In this document: positions 1 through 8,435 of the stretch, piece by piece
Position numbering within the stretch: position 1 is the stretch's first letter
Layout: each line of letters opens with the position of its first letter
DNA from: Acidobacteriota bacterium
Lineage (GTDB): Bacteria; Acidobacteriota; Terriglobia; Bryobacterales; Bryobacteraceae
Direction of reading: 5' to 3'
NCBI GenBank assembly: GCA_016185425.1
Contig: JACPNQ010000040.1
Coordinates: 186,001 to 250,000, forward strand
DNA: 64,000 bases
Notes under the pieces: model-generated
What the model saw: the letters and a program-made list of their open reading frames with translations, nothing else
Told to the model about the DNA's origin: nothing
Databases searched by the model: none
Made by a program: the position numbers and the translations under genes

Positions 1-246
1 TTCGGCACGGTGCTCGGCATTATCGACTCGTTCCAGGCGCTGACCGGCGCGGGCGCGGCCAGCCTTCGCGCGGTTGGCCCGGGCATTGCCGAAGCACTGA
101 TTGCGACCGCCATGGGACTCTTTGCCGCAATCCCCGCAGCCATCTTCTACAACTATTTCGGGTTCCTAATCCGCGAGGTCAGCGCGCGTATGGAGGACTT
201 TGGCCTGGAATTTATGAATCTCATCGAGCGCGTCTACGAGGCATAG
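1..246 (+). CDS. tolQ: TolQ/ExbB-family proton channel subunit, C-terminal part
   Basis: The frame is open from base 1, so the gene starts to the left and only the last 81 residues are seen. They contain the end of the MotA/TolQ/ExbB domain, with the long hydrophobic helix around GPGIAEALIATAMGLFA. In the family this inner-membrane protein forms the proton channel that powers TolA or TonB. A TolR-like gene starts 3 bases after the stop and tolA, tolB and pal follow, so TolQ is favoured over ExbB. The stop is TAG. Confidence 0.85.
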   Translation, partial: FGTVLGIIDSFQALTGAGAASLRAVGPGIAEALIATAMGLFAAIPAAIFYNYFGFLIREVSARMEDFGLEFMNLIERVYEA

Positions 247-249
247 AAC

Positions 250-687
250 ATGGCATTTTCCATCAAGGGCGGCGGACGTGGAAGACGCGCTTCCTACGAT
301 GCCATGGCGGAAATCAACATCATCCCGCTCGTGGACGTCGTATTGGTGCTGCTCATCATTTTCATGCTTACGGCGCATGTGATGGAGTTCGGGCTGGAAG
401 TCGACGTTCCAAAGGTCCGGCAGGTCAGAAACTCCGCCGAGGAACTCCCCGTCATATCTATATCGAAGGACGGAGAGATGAGGCTGAACGAGCGGGACGT
501 GAATATCAATGAGATTGGCAATGAAGTGAAGAAACGCTTCCCGCGGCAGAAAGCGGTGTACGTTCGCGCGGATAAGGCTACGCCGTGGGATCCGATCGCG
601 CAAGTCGTGAGCGAGCTCGGCCAAGCGAAACTCGATGTGCGCATGGTGACTCAGCCGGTTGACGAGGCCGGCCGCCGCGGGAGATGA
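250..687 (+). CDS. tolR: TolR/ExbD-family protein
   Basis: The protein has 145 residues: a short cytoplasmic N-terminus, one membrane segment (IIPLVDVVLVLLIIFMLT, about residues 24-41) and a periplasmic domain, the layout of TolR/ExbD. The Asp in PLVDVV is the family's conserved membrane aspartate used in proton-driven energisation with TolQ. The start lies 3 bases after tolQ, and the stop overlaps the next start by 4 bases, indicating translational coupling. ExbD is the alternative name; the following tolB and pal decide for TolR. Confidence 0.88.
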   Translation: MAFSIKGGGRGRRASYDAMAEINIIPLVDVVLVLLIIFMLTAHVMEFGLEVDVPKVRQVRNSAEELPVISISKDGEMRLNERDVNINEIGNEVKKRFPRQKAVYVRADKATPWDPIAQVVSELGQAKLDVRMVTQPVDEAGRRGR

Positions 688-1463
688 CGAGCACAGTCCA
701 ACGCGAAGAGAATCTGAAACCGGGCCTGGCCCGCTCGTTCGCATTGCACGCCGTGATTGGCGCGCTCGCTGTTTTTTGGGGCTTTTGGAATTTTGGTCCA
801 CGACAGGCATGGGGCGATCCCAATGCTATTCCCGGCGCCGGCTTCGCCGTCACTCCTGTTGACCGGATTCCCCTTCCAAGCCGCGTGGCCAGGCCGAATC
901 CGAAGGCCGAGGATTCCGAATCCGAGGTCGAAAAGGCCGAGCAGAAGGACCGGGATCGCGATCGCGTACCCAAAGAAGACTTGAATGCCATTGCGCTAAA
1001 TTCGCGCGACAAGAAAAAACCGAATGACCGGCAGACCAGCCGCTATCAATACCGTTCGTCCGATGAACTGCGAAAGAACCGGCTGCGGACGACCGTGGGC
1101 CAGGCGATGTCGAATCCCATGTATGGCACCGTCGGCGCCGGGGGTGTCGGAGTCGGCACTGGAACGCCCTTCGGGGATCGCTTCGGCTGGTATGCGGATC
1201 TGTTGCGGCGCCGCATCTCCGAAAAATGGCGCACGACCGATGTGGACGCGTATGTCCGCAGCGCAAAGCCCGCCATCGTCAGCTTCGACATTCTTCGAAA
1301 TGGAACCGTTCGCAATGTGAAGATCGTCGAGTCCAGTGGCGTCGCGACGCTCGACTTCTCCGCCCGCCGTGCGATCCTCGAAGCCGCGCCCCTTCCCGAA
1401 TTGCCTCGTGAATTCGAGCGCGATTCGGCCAACGTTGAATTCACTTTCCAGCTACAGCGATGA
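684..1463 (+). CDS. tolA: TolA/TonB-type energy transducer
   Basis: The protein has 259 residues: one N-terminal membrane helix (about residues 20-40), a charged, Lys/Arg/Glu-rich linker (about 65-135) and a C-terminal TonB/TolA-like domain (about 165-259, with ADLLRRRISEKW and AILEAAPLPELP). This is the layout of proteins that span the periplasm to carry proton energy from TolQR to the envelope. It overlaps tolR and tolB by 4 bases each. The linker is much shorter than in E. coli TolA. TonB is the alternative; position between tolR and tolB favours TolA. Confidence 0.78.
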   Translation: MTSTVQREENLKPGLARSFALHAVIGALAVFWGFWNFGPRQAWGDPNAIPGAGFAVTPVDRIPLPSRVARPNPKAEDSESEVEKAEQKDRDRDRVPKEDLNAIALNSRDKKKPNDRQTSRYQYRSSDELRKNRLRTTVGQAMSNPMYGTVGAGGVGVGTGTPFGDRFGWYADLLRRRISEKWRTTDVDAYVRSAKPAIVSFDILRNGTVRNVKIVESSGVATLDFSARRAILEAAPLPELPREFERDSANVEFTFQLQR

Positions 1464-2812
1464 AAAAAACAATTCTCACTCTCCTCGTGCTCGCCGCTGC
1501 CGCCGTGTCGCAGCAGAGGCCGGATATTATCGGCGTCATCATGGGTTCGCAGAAGGCCGTCATCGCCGTGCCCGACATGCGCGGCGCGGGCCGCGCGGCC
1601 GGATTCATGGACGTGCTGAACGGTACGCTGTTCCGCGATCTCGACGATGCGGCCATCTTCAAAATGGCGCCGAAGAGCATGTACCCGACGCGTGTCCCGC
1701 AGCAGCCGGGCGAGTTCCGCAAGCCGCTCCAGTACGATCCGAATAACCGTAACGCCGCTCCCTGGCTGCAGGACTGGTCGGACCCGCCGGTAAATGCCGA
1801 TTACCTCGCCTTCGGTTATGCCGCCGAACAGGACGGCCAGATGGTCCTCTTCGGCTGGTTGTTCAATGTCCGCCAACCGGATGTGGCCGCGGCGCAGGTC
1901 ATCGGCAAACTTTACTTCGGGCCGATGGATGAATCCGGCGCGCGCAAGGTCGCCCATGAGTTTGCTTCAGATATTTTGAAACAATTTGGCGTTGAGTCTT
2001 TGGCGGGTTCGCGCATCTTCTTCGTTTCCAACCGCAGCGGGAACAAGGAAATCTGGTCGATGGATTACGACGGCCCAAACCAGAAGCAGATAACCAGTTA
2101 CAAGTCGATCTCGACCATGCCCTCCGTTTCTCCGGATGGCACGCGGATCGCGTTTACGAGCTGGGCGCTGGGTCAACCGCAGGTTTTCGTGCATTCGCTC
2201 GAGACCCTGCGCCGCATTCCGTTTCTCAATCCGCGGGCCGGCACGAACCAGAATGCGTCGTATTCGCCGGACAGCAAACAGGTTGTGTTTTCCTCATCCG
2301 CCAGCGGCTTTTCGCAGATTTACATGGCTAACGCCGACGGCTCGGGTATTCGCCGCCTCACGAACACCCGGGCTGTGGAAGTGGAGCCGAAGATGAACCC
2401 CAAGACGGGCAATGAGATCGTGTTTGTCTCGGGTAGAGGCGGCGGATCGCCGCAAGTGTATAGAATGAATAGTGACGGCGCGGATGTTCAGCGTCTCACC
2501 ACCGGAGAGGGTCAGGCAACCAATCCGTCCTGGAATCCGCAGGGCACGCACATTGCCTTTGCGTGGACGAGGGGATATGATCCCGGTAACTTCAATATTT
2601 TTGTGATGGATGTGAATACTCGCGAGTACGTACAGCTCACCAGCGGAGCGGGCCGGAATGAAAATCCGACGTGGGCCCCAGACGGAAAGCACATTGTGTT
2701 CTCATCTGACCGCGGCGGCCGCAGCCAGATCTGGACTATGCTCGCCGATGGCTCACAACTCCGACAACTGACCTCCGCCGGCCTGAACGAAAAGCCGGCG
2801 TGGTCGAAGTGA
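1460..2812 (+). CDS. tolB: TolB periplasmic beta-propeller protein
   Basis: The protein has 450 residues: a signal peptide (MKKTILTLLVLAAAAVS), an N-terminal TolB domain (to about residue 175) and a WD40-like PD40 propeller with repeats such as PSVSPDGTRIAFTS, ASYSPDSKQVVFSS and PTWAPDGKHIVFSS. TolB binds Pal and Tol proteins in the periplasm and helps keep the outer membrane intact during division. Length is close to E. coli TolB (430). The start overlaps the tolA stop, and pal follows after 75 bases. Confidence 0.93.
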   Translation: MKKTILTLLVLAAAAVSQQRPDIIGVIMGSQKAVIAVPDMRGAGRAAGFMDVLNGTLFRDLDDAAIFKMAPKSMYPTRVPQQPGEFRKPLQYDPNNRNAAPWLQDWSDPPVNADYLAFGYAAEQDGQMVLFGWLFNVRQPDVAAAQVIGKLYFGPMDESGARKVAHEFASDILKQFGVESLAGSRIFFVSNRSGNKEIWSMDYDGPNQKQITSYKSISTMPSVSPDGTRIAFTSWALGQPQVFVHSLETLRRIPFLNPRAGTNQNASYSPDSKQVVFSSSASGFSQIYMANADGSGIRRLTNTRAVEVEPKMNPKTGNEIVFVSGRGGGSPQVYRMNSDGADVQRLTTGEGQATNPSWNPQGTHIAFAWTRGYDPGNFNIFVMDVNTREYVQLTSGAGRNENPTWAPDGKHIVFSSDRGGRSQIWTMLADGSQLRQLTSAGLNEKPAWSK

Positions 2813-2887
2813 CTTCCGGCGCCCGGCGCCCGCAATAATCAGTATTCCCTTTGCATCAGAAGAATTTTCCAGGAGGCAGGATCTAGA

Positions 2888-3700
2888 ATGACTACGCAAA
2901 AAGCCAGTGCACTAGCAGTGGCTCTCTGTCTAAGCTTTTTCGCGGCAGGATGTAAGAAAAAAGTAGGTGTGGGCCCGATGCCCAAAGCGCCCGTCGCAGA
3001 GGCGCCGCCGCCCAAGGTTGTCGTCGCCCGCCCGATCGTGAAGTTCTTCACCGCTGAGCCCACCACCATTGAACGCGGCCAGGCCTCGTCGCTGAAGTGG
3101 GAAGTGACCGGCGCGGAGAGCGTCAGCATTAATCAGGGTCTCGGTGTCGTTGGCAACGCGGCAGCCGGCGGAGCGACGCCCGCGGTCATCTCTGGTAACC
3201 GTTCCGTCTTCCCGAGCGACACCACCACCTACACCCTGACGGCCACCAACTCCGGCGGCTCGGTCACCGAAGCAGTCACGGTGAACGTTACGGCTCCGCC
3301 TCCGCCTCCGCCTCCGGTAGCGCCTCAGCCGAAGGCCTTGTTCAGTGAAGTCGTGGCCCGCGACATCCAGGATGCGTATTTTGACTTCGACAAATCGGAT
3401 CTCCGTGAGGATGCGCGCAATACGTTGACGCAGAACGCGGACAAGCTGAAGACCATCTTCCGCGACTATCCGAACGGAACGGTAACGATTGAAGGCCACG
3501 CCGACGAACGCGGTTCGGCTGAGTACAACCTAGGCTTGGGTGACCGCCGTGCGATTGCCGCGAAGGACTTCCTGGTTCAGCTCGGCGTGCCGGGCGATCG
3601 GCTGCGTACCCTCAGCTACGGCAAGGAACGCCCGCAGTGCACGGACAACAACGAGTCCTGCTGGCAGAAAAACCGCCGCGCTCACTTTACAGGGCAGTAA
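2888..3700 (+). CDS. pal: Pal, peptidoglycan-associated lipoprotein with extra Ig-like region
   Basis: The protein has 270 residues. The signal peptide ends in a lipobox (FFAAGC, Cys at about 22). A Pro-rich stretch is followed by an Ig-like beta region (about 50-135, including ERGQASSLKWEVTGAESVSI), a poly-Pro linker, and a C-terminal OmpA domain (about 155-270) with YFDFDKSDLRED and IEGHADERGSAEYN, which contain the peptidoglycan-binding Asp and Arg region. Pal tethers the outer membrane to the wall and partners TolB. It is about 100 residues longer than E. coli Pal because of the Ig-like insert. A GGAGG ribosome site lies before the ATG. Confidence 0.92.
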   Translation: MTTQKASALAVALCLSFFAAGCKKKVGVGPMPKAPVAEAPPPKVVVARPIVKFFTAEPTTIERGQASSLKWEVTGAESVSINQGLGVVGNAAAGGATPAVISGNRSVFPSDTTTYTLTATNSGGSVTEAVTVNVTAPPPPPPPVAPQPKALFSEVVARDIQDAYFDFDKSDLREDARNTLTQNADKLKTIFRDYPNGTVTIEGHADERGSAEYNLGLGDRRAIAAKDFLVQLGVPGDRLRTLSYGKERPQCTDNNESCWQKNRRAHFTGQ

Positions 3701-3723
3701 TGCTCACCGACCGATAACCAGCC

Positions 3724-3751
3724 ACGGGGACGAAGTTCGCTTCGTCCCCGT
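3724..3751 (+). terminator. 12-bp hairpin with TTCG loop between pal and cpoB
   Basis: The arms ACGGGGACGAAG (3724-3735) and CTTCGTCCCCGT (3740-3751) pair perfectly around a TTCG loop, an exceptionally stable tetraloop. It is followed by TCTGTTAAGG, which has few Ts. It may be a partial terminator or a 3'-end stabiliser that lowers expression of downstream cpoB relative to pal. The structure is plain in the sequence; its role is inferred. Confidence 0.7.
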
Positions 3752-3780
3752 TCTGTTAAGGCAGAACCAGAAGTAACCCT

Positions 3781-4680
3781 ATGAAGCACCCAATCTTTCT
3801 CCTCCCCCTCCTCGTTGTTTCCGCGCTGCCGGCCTTTACCCAAAAGGAAAAGATCGCCGAGATCCAGCGCGACATCCTGCTGATGCAGGACCAGATCCGC
3901 GCCATGCAGCGTTCCCAGGACGAAAAAATGGCGGCGATGCAGGTGCTGGTGCAACAGACCCTGGATTCGGCCAATAAAGCCAACACCTCCGTCGCCTTGC
4001 TGGACGCCGCTCTTCGCGACCGAATGAAAGAGCAGGAAAAACTGCTGATCGCGCCGGTAGCCGGCGTCGGCGCGAAGGTGGAGACGATGTCCAACGACTT
4101 CGCGGGACTGCGCGAGGCGATCACCGATCTCTCCTCCCGCATGGGTAAGCTGCAGAATCAAATTGCCGATATTAACAGCGCAATCAAAGTGATCGCGGCG
4201 CCTCCCGCTCCGCCTCCGTCGTCGACCGCAACGCCCGCCGGGCCCGCGGGCGGCCCACCGGCGGGTGTCTCCGCGGAGACGCTCTACAACGGCGCGTTGC
4301 GAGACAAGTCCGCAGGGAACGCCGACCTCGCCATCGAACAGTTTCAAAACTACTTGAAATGGTTTGGCAACACGGACCTCGCTCCCAATGCCCAGTACTA
4401 CATCGGCGAAATCAAATACCTTCGCGGCGATCTGGACGGTGCGCTGATGGCGTTCGATACCTTGCTCGAAAAGTACCCCGATAATCCGAAGACCTCGGAC
4501 GCTATGTTGCAAAAGGGCCGCGCGCTGGTGAAGGCCGGATTCAAAGCGGAAGCGCGCCAGGAATTCACCTCTCTCATCAAGAAGTTCCCCAACCACGACA
4601 ACGCCGCCAAGGCTCGCACCGAACTCGCCGCCCTTAGCGGCCCTGCCCGCGCACCCGTTCGCAATACTAAGAAACGCTGA
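3781..4680 (+). CDS. cpoB: CpoB/YbgF-like Tol-Pal coordination protein
   Basis: The protein has 299 residues: a signal peptide (to about 21), a coiled coil (about 23-140, heptad-rich from EKIAEIQRDILLMQDQIRAM), a Pro/Ala linker (about 140-160) and three TPR-like repeats (about 165-285). This is the order in YbgF/CpoB, a periplasmic protein that binds TolA and links outer-membrane constriction to wall synthesis. It follows pal, and its stop overlaps the start of the next gene by one base. The linker is longer than usual. Recognition rests on architecture plus position. Confidence 0.87.
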   Translation: MKHPIFLLPLLVVSALPAFTQKEKIAEIQRDILLMQDQIRAMQRSQDEKMAAMQVLVQQTLDSANKANTSVALLDAALRDRMKEQEKLLIAPVAGVGAKVETMSNDFAGLREAITDLSSRMGKLQNQIADINSAIKVIAAPPAPPPSSTATPAGPAGGPPAGVSAETLYNGALRDKSAGNADLAIEQFQNYLKWFGNTDLAPNAQYYIGEIKYLRGDLDGALMAFDTLLEKYPDNPKTSDAMLQKGRALVKAGFKAEARQEFTSLIKKFPNHDNAAKARTELAALSGPARAPVRNTKKR

Positions 4681-5546
4681 TGCGCTGGTCACTGCTCGTC
4701 CTCGCAGCCTCTCTTTTTGCGGGCGATTTCCCGCGTTCTCTCGAAGCCTTCCGCGGTAAAACCCCCACACTCGACGGCGTGATCGGCAAAGGCGAATATG
4801 CCGATGCGACGAAATTCACGGGTGTGAAAGGCACGTGGGTGTCCACGTTTTCGCCGGTCACGGACGATAAAGATCTATCGGTCACCGGGTACGTCAAACA
4901 TGACGGCAGGCGCCTGTATTTTGCCTTCGACGTGGTCGACGACGTGCTCTACGGCATCGATATTCCCCGGTGGGTTCCGGACGAAAACCAGAAAACGCAT
5001 GAGCTGACTCGCGAGGGGTTTCCCTGGTTCGGCGATGAGATGGAACTGCTGATCAACGCCACGAACAGGTACTCGACGCCCGATGAGAATGCGGCTGGCA
5101 ATGGACAGAGTTGGCAGATGGTATGCAATCTCACGAAATCGCGCCTGGGCGGCATCGGCAAGGGTGGCCTTCTGGAAGGGGAACCGCGCCGCGAATTGTC
5201 CGCGTGGAACAACTACCAGCGCTGGATTCTGGAGCATTCCATGGACTGCGCCGCCAAGCCCAAGCCGGGCGGAAAGGGCTACATTATCGAATGGGCCGTG
5301 AGCTTCAACCCGTGTCTGGAAGTAGCCCCCGGTACCTTCTATGACACAAAAATGGGTGACCGTGCCATGGGGCTGAACATCGCCTTGGGCGACATCGACG
5401 AAAAAGAGCGAGGACAAGGCAACTTCGCCCATTTCCATCATGAAGACTGGTTCGCCGGAACGCCGAAAGGCCGTACACGCCTGAAAGAATGGGGAACACT
5501 GTGGATCCGAACAGCAACTTTCAACAAGAAGAACGCCCCCCGCTAG
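4680..5546 (+). CDS. Exported CBM9-like domain protein
   Basis: The protein has 288 residues with a short signal peptide (MRWSLLVLAASLFAG). The body resembles carbohydrate-binding module family 9 domains (PTLDGVIGKGEYADATKF at the start of the beta sandwich, later DEMELLINATN), which in other proteins bind sugars or sit on secreted oxidoreductases. No catalytic domain is seen. Its ATG overlaps the last base of the cpoB stop, so it is in the tol-pal transcription unit, and the aldolase-like gene starts inside its last 58 bases. A role at the envelope is inference. Confidence 0.7.
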   Translation: MRWSLLVLAASLFAGDFPRSLEAFRGKTPTLDGVIGKGEYADATKFTGVKGTWVSTFSPVTDDKDLSVTGYVKHDGRRLYFAFDVVDDVLYGIDIPRWVPDENQKTHELTREGFPWFGDEMELLINATNRYSTPDENAAGNGQSWQMVCNLTKSRLGGIGKGGLLEGEPRRELSAWNNYQRWILEHSMDCAAKPKPGGKGYIIEWAVSFNPCLEVAPGTFYDTKMGDRAMGLNIALGDIDEKERGQGNFAHFHHEDWFAGTPKGRTRLKEWGTLWIRTATFNKKNAPR

Positions 5547-6262
5547 TTACTTACGAAGATGTAGCCGGCAGGCTGGAACTCTCGCTTACGCGGCCGGATC
5601 TCGACGAAGAGGAAGTGGATGCCGCTTGCCGCAAAGCGCTCGCTTACGGCATCGGCGCGGTCGTTGTGCGACCGAGCGATGTCGATATGGCCGTTCGAAT
5701 ACTCGGCGGCACGCCGGTCGCGGTCGCCAGTGTCGCGGGCTTTCCGCATGGTTCGTCGAATACAGCGACGAAGCTTTATGAAGGACGCGATCTGCTGCGC
5801 CGCGGCGTGAAGGAAGTGAGCCTTGTCGTCAACTTCGGCAAGATGAGAGCACGGCAGTTTCAGCACGTGGAGACGGAGATTTTGCAGATGAGCGAGAGTT
5901 GCCATCAGTCGGAGGCGATATTGAAGGTGATCTTCGAAACCGCCTATCTGGCCGAGGACCTGAAGATCATCCTCTGCAAGATATGCAAGCGGACAGATAC
6001 CGACTTCGCCGAGACTGACACGGGCTTCAGCCCCGGCGGTTACACTGTGGCGGACCTCACACTTTTGAAGACCATCTGCAAGGATGCGGTGAAGATCAAG
6101 GCCTCCGGCGCTATCGGTACGCTCGAAAGGTTTAACGAAGCGTATAGCGCCGGCTGTGAGCGATTTGGGTCGACCGATGTGTTTGCGGTTGCCGATGAAT
6201 GGAAAAAGGTTCTTGCTGAGCGCGAGGCCGCCGCAAAGCAGGCGGCCGGGATCACTTCTTAG
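5489..6262 (+). CDS. Deoxyribose-phosphate aldolase (DeoC) homologue lacking catalytic residues
   Basis: The protein has 257 residues, the usual DeoC length, with family landmarks such as VAGFPHGSS, LKVIFETAYL and VKIKASGAIGT. In active class I enzymes (E. coli Asp102, Lys167, Lys201) the motifs read roughly EVDVV, FIKTSTG and FKPAGG. Here the Asp is Ser111 (EVSLVVNFG) and the Schiff-base Lys is Glu175 (DFAETDTGF); only Lys204 remains. It is therefore probably not a working aldolase. The ATG at 5489 overlaps the previous gene by 58 bases; GTG at 5501 is an alternative. The 3' end overlaps the convergent DUF2252 gene by 11 bases. Confidence 0.82.
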   Translation: MGNTVDPNSNFQQEERPPLVTYEDVAGRLELSLTRPDLDEEEVDAACRKALAYGIGAVVVRPSDVDMAVRILGGTPVAVASVAGFPHGSSNTATKLYEGRDLLRRGVKEVSLVVNFGKMRARQFQHVETEILQMSESCHQSEAILKVIFETAYLAEDLKIILCKICKRTDTDFAETDTGFSPGGYTVADLTLLKTICKDAVKIKASGAIGTLERFNEAYSAGCERFGSTDVFAVADEWKKVLAEREAAAKQAAGITS

Positions 6263-7403
6263 TCTTCCGCTCCCACGCTTTGCGGAACTCAAGCCAATCG
6301 CGGTCTACGCGCCGACCGTAATCTTGCGCAAATTCCACGAGGCGCCGGCAAGGTACATCCCAGGCGGCCAAGTCGTCGCCCGTAGCCGAGCCCTTCCGGC
6401 CGCTCGCGCGAAGTTGTCCCCACGCTGCGATCGCGCCCAGCGCCTCCGCGTAGCTCCGGAATGCGGAGTCGGCCGACGAGGCGACATCCACGCGATCTTC
6501 GCTCGGCAGCAGTTCCCGTAGCACCCAGCCATGACCCGCAAAGACGACGGCTCGCAGGAATGCCGGCGGCATTGCCAGAACCAACGTCGCCGCGCCAACG
6601 ATACGCTCTGCGTCGTTCGCCCAGTACGGTTGTGCTGTTTTGTGATAACGCAGGGGCGACGCCATTTGCGCCAGTTTCATATCAAGAAGGAACGGATTTC
6701 GGTCTTCATCCTCCGCCAGTACAACGAACCGAGGCACGCCCAGGCTTCCGTTGCCAGCGACTCTTCGCGCCACGTCGATGCACGCAAACTCCGTGCGCCG
6801 ATCGATGAAGGACATCACCGCGGCCTTGTCTTTTGCCGAGGCCGGCAGGGCTCTCCCGTTGTCCGTATTGATCCGCCGCCGGCGCTTTTCCATTACGGTC
6901 CGCGAGTTCAAGTACTTCCCGGCGGTTCGGAGCTGCAAGCCATCGAAGAGATCCCGGATGATTCCGGCCGATGTCTCCCGCTCCGTCCAACGGGGCTTGC
7001 CTCGCCGCATCTCGTTGGCATACGAGACGGCAACGCGCCCGCACAAATCTCGTGTCTCCTTTGCCCGATACTCTCGCTCATTGCACTCAATTGCCACACT
7101 GACCAGCAATCGCGCAATGTCCCAGACCGCCGGCCCCAGGCATCCCTCGTCGAAGTCGTTGCAATCGAAGTAGGTCAGCCGGTTGTCGGCGCGGTATGTC
7201 CCGAAATTCTCAAGATGTAAATCGCCGCATAGCCAAGCCGCCGGCACGTCATTCAGTGTCTTGTCCTTCGGCCAGTCTTCATAGAAGAGGTGCGCAGTTC
7301 CGCGGAAGAATGCCAGCGCATCCACGGCCATCTTTTTATACTTCAGTGCCAACCGCTCCGGATCGCGGCCTTCGTTGAGCTTCTCAACGAGCTCCCAGAT
7401 CAT
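6252..7403 (-). CDS. DUF2252 family protein (kinase-like fold)
   Basis: The protein has 383 residues from the ATG at 7403, which gives MIWELVEKLNEGRD; an upstream extension would run into the divergent amidohydrolase. It has the DUF2252 hallmarks FFRGTAHLFYEDW, WLCGDLHLENFG and TYFDCNDFDEG. GDLHLENFG and the following DCNDFD resemble the catalytic loop and metal-binding Asp of aminoglycoside-phosphotransferase-like kinases. The family's substrate is not established. It stands alone and overlaps the deoC-like gene tail to tail. Confidence 0.85.
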   Translation of the reverse strand: MIWELVEKLNEGRDPERLALKYKKMAVDALAFFRGTAHLFYEDWPKDKTLNDVPAAWLCGDLHLENFGTYRADNRLTYFDCNDFDEGCLGPAVWDIARLLVSVAIECNEREYRAKETRDLCGRVAVSYANEMRRGKPRWTERETSAGIIRDLFDGLQLRTAGKYLNSRTVMEKRRRRINTDNGRALPASAKDKAAVMSFIDRRTEFACIDVARRVAGNGSLGVPRFVVLAEDEDRNPFLLDMKLAQMASPLRYHKTAQPYWANDAERIVGAATLVLAMPPAFLRAVVFAGHGWVLRELLPSEDRVDVASSADSAFRSYAEALGAIAAWGQLRASGRKGSATGDDLAAWDVPCRRLVEFAQDYGRRVDRDWLEFRKAWERKTKK

Positions 7404-7452
7404 AAGCCTGCCGGTATCTGCGCCATCCCCCAATTCTAGCGGCGAAATCCGA

Positions 7453-7458
7453 TACACT
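7453..7458 (+). promoter_or_regulatory. -10-like element, short-leader start
   Basis: TACACT lies 10 bases before the ATG at 7469, with no Shine-Dalgarno in between. Transcription starting about 7 bases downstream would leave a leader of only a few bases. No good -35 is visible. Confidence 0.3.
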
Positions 7459-7468
7459 GGCCCGCGAT

Positions 7469-8353
7469 ATGAAACTGCCTCGCCGGACTTTGTTGCTCGC
7501 CGCCGTTCCTGCCGCCCTTGCGGCCGAACCCGCTCCGATTGATACGCACATCCACCTGTTTGACCCAGCCCGTTTTCCGTATCACCCCAACGCCACCTAC
7601 AAGCCGCCGGCCCAGCCGCTTGAAAACTACGCCACGTTCGCGGCGCAAACACTGGGCCAGGTTGTGGTTGTCCACCCCGAACCGTATCAGGACGACCACC
7701 GGTACTTGGAATACTGTTTCGAGAACGAGCCCAGGAAGGGGTTCTTCAAGGGCACCTGCCTTTTCGACGCATTTGATCCCCAGACACCGGCGCGAATGGC
7801 GGCGTTAACCCGCAGATGGCCGAATCGGATCATCGCTTTACGCATTCACTCGATCGGCAAACAGACCCAGGGGGCCGGTGCGATCAAAGATCGCGACCTT
7901 TCCGACCCGCGCATGGCCAAGACCTGGGCGGCTGCGACAAGTCTCGGTCTCGCGATCCAGATGCACATGACGCCGATGTGGGCTCCGGCCGTCGGTAAAC
8001 TGATCGCCCAGACCAAGGGCGCAAAAGTGATCATTGACCATCTCTGCCGCTACGGCCAGGGTACGCCGGCCGAGTATGAGGAAGTGCTCAAGCTTGGAGC
8101 TAACCCCGGTGTTTTCATGAAGTTTTCTGGATTGAGCTACAGTTCTAAGCAGCCGCCACCCCATGCGGACCTTCAGCCGCTATGCCGCCGCATTCATCAG
8201 TCCTTCGGCGCCGAAAAGATCGTCTGGGGCGGCGTAGGAATGAATGCTGCGGACCACGAGAAACAGAGATTGGCCTTTGACGCCATCTGGTCGTTTCTGT
8301 CGCCAGCCCACCGCCTGCGAATCCGTCATGAGAATGCGAAAAAACTGTTCTAA
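7469..8353 (+). CDS. Exported amidohydrolase (amidohydrolase-2 / TIM-barrel metal-dependent hydrolase)
   Basis: The protein has 294 residues: a signal sequence (MKLPRRTLLLAAVPAALAA, with an RR pair that could be a weak Tat motif), then the metal-binding DTHIHLF motif (His-x-His) at about residues 25-31. His in IQMHMTP and IIDHLCRYG and the late WGGVGMNAADHEKQ complete an amidohydrolase-2 pattern. Relatives hydrolyse lactones or decarboxylate aromatic acids; the substrate here is unknown. In the last strand the expected Gly-x-Asp is VGMNAAD, so the final metal ligand is uncertain. It is divergent from the DUF2252 gene. Confidence 0.8.
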   Translation: MKLPRRTLLLAAVPAALAAEPAPIDTHIHLFDPARFPYHPNATYKPPAQPLENYATFAAQTLGQVVVVHPEPYQDDHRYLEYCFENEPRKGFFKGTCLFDAFDPQTPARMAALTRRWPNRIIALRIHSIGKQTQGAGAIKDRDLSDPRMAKTWAAATSLGLAIQMHMTPMWAPAVGKLIAQTKGAKVIIDHLCRYGQGTPAEYEEVLKLGANPGVFMKFSGLSYSSKQPPPHADLQPLCRRIHQSFGAEKIVWGGVGMNAADHEKQRLAFDAIWSFLSPAHRLRIRHENAKKLF

Positions 8354-8418
8354 CGTTTCCGCATGGTCTGCGTCCAATAATTGATTGGTGGTCAAAGAAA
8401 GCATTTCCGCGGCTGCGA

Positions 8419-8424
8419 TACAAT
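8419..8424 (+). promoter_or_regulatory. -10-like TACAAT before the sigma-factor gene
   Basis: TACAAT lies 11 bases before the ATG at 8436, with no ribosome-binding sequence between. A transcript starting near 8431 would have a leader of about 5 bases. No clear -35 was found. Confidence 0.35.
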
Positions 8425-8435
8425 CGCCCTCACTC

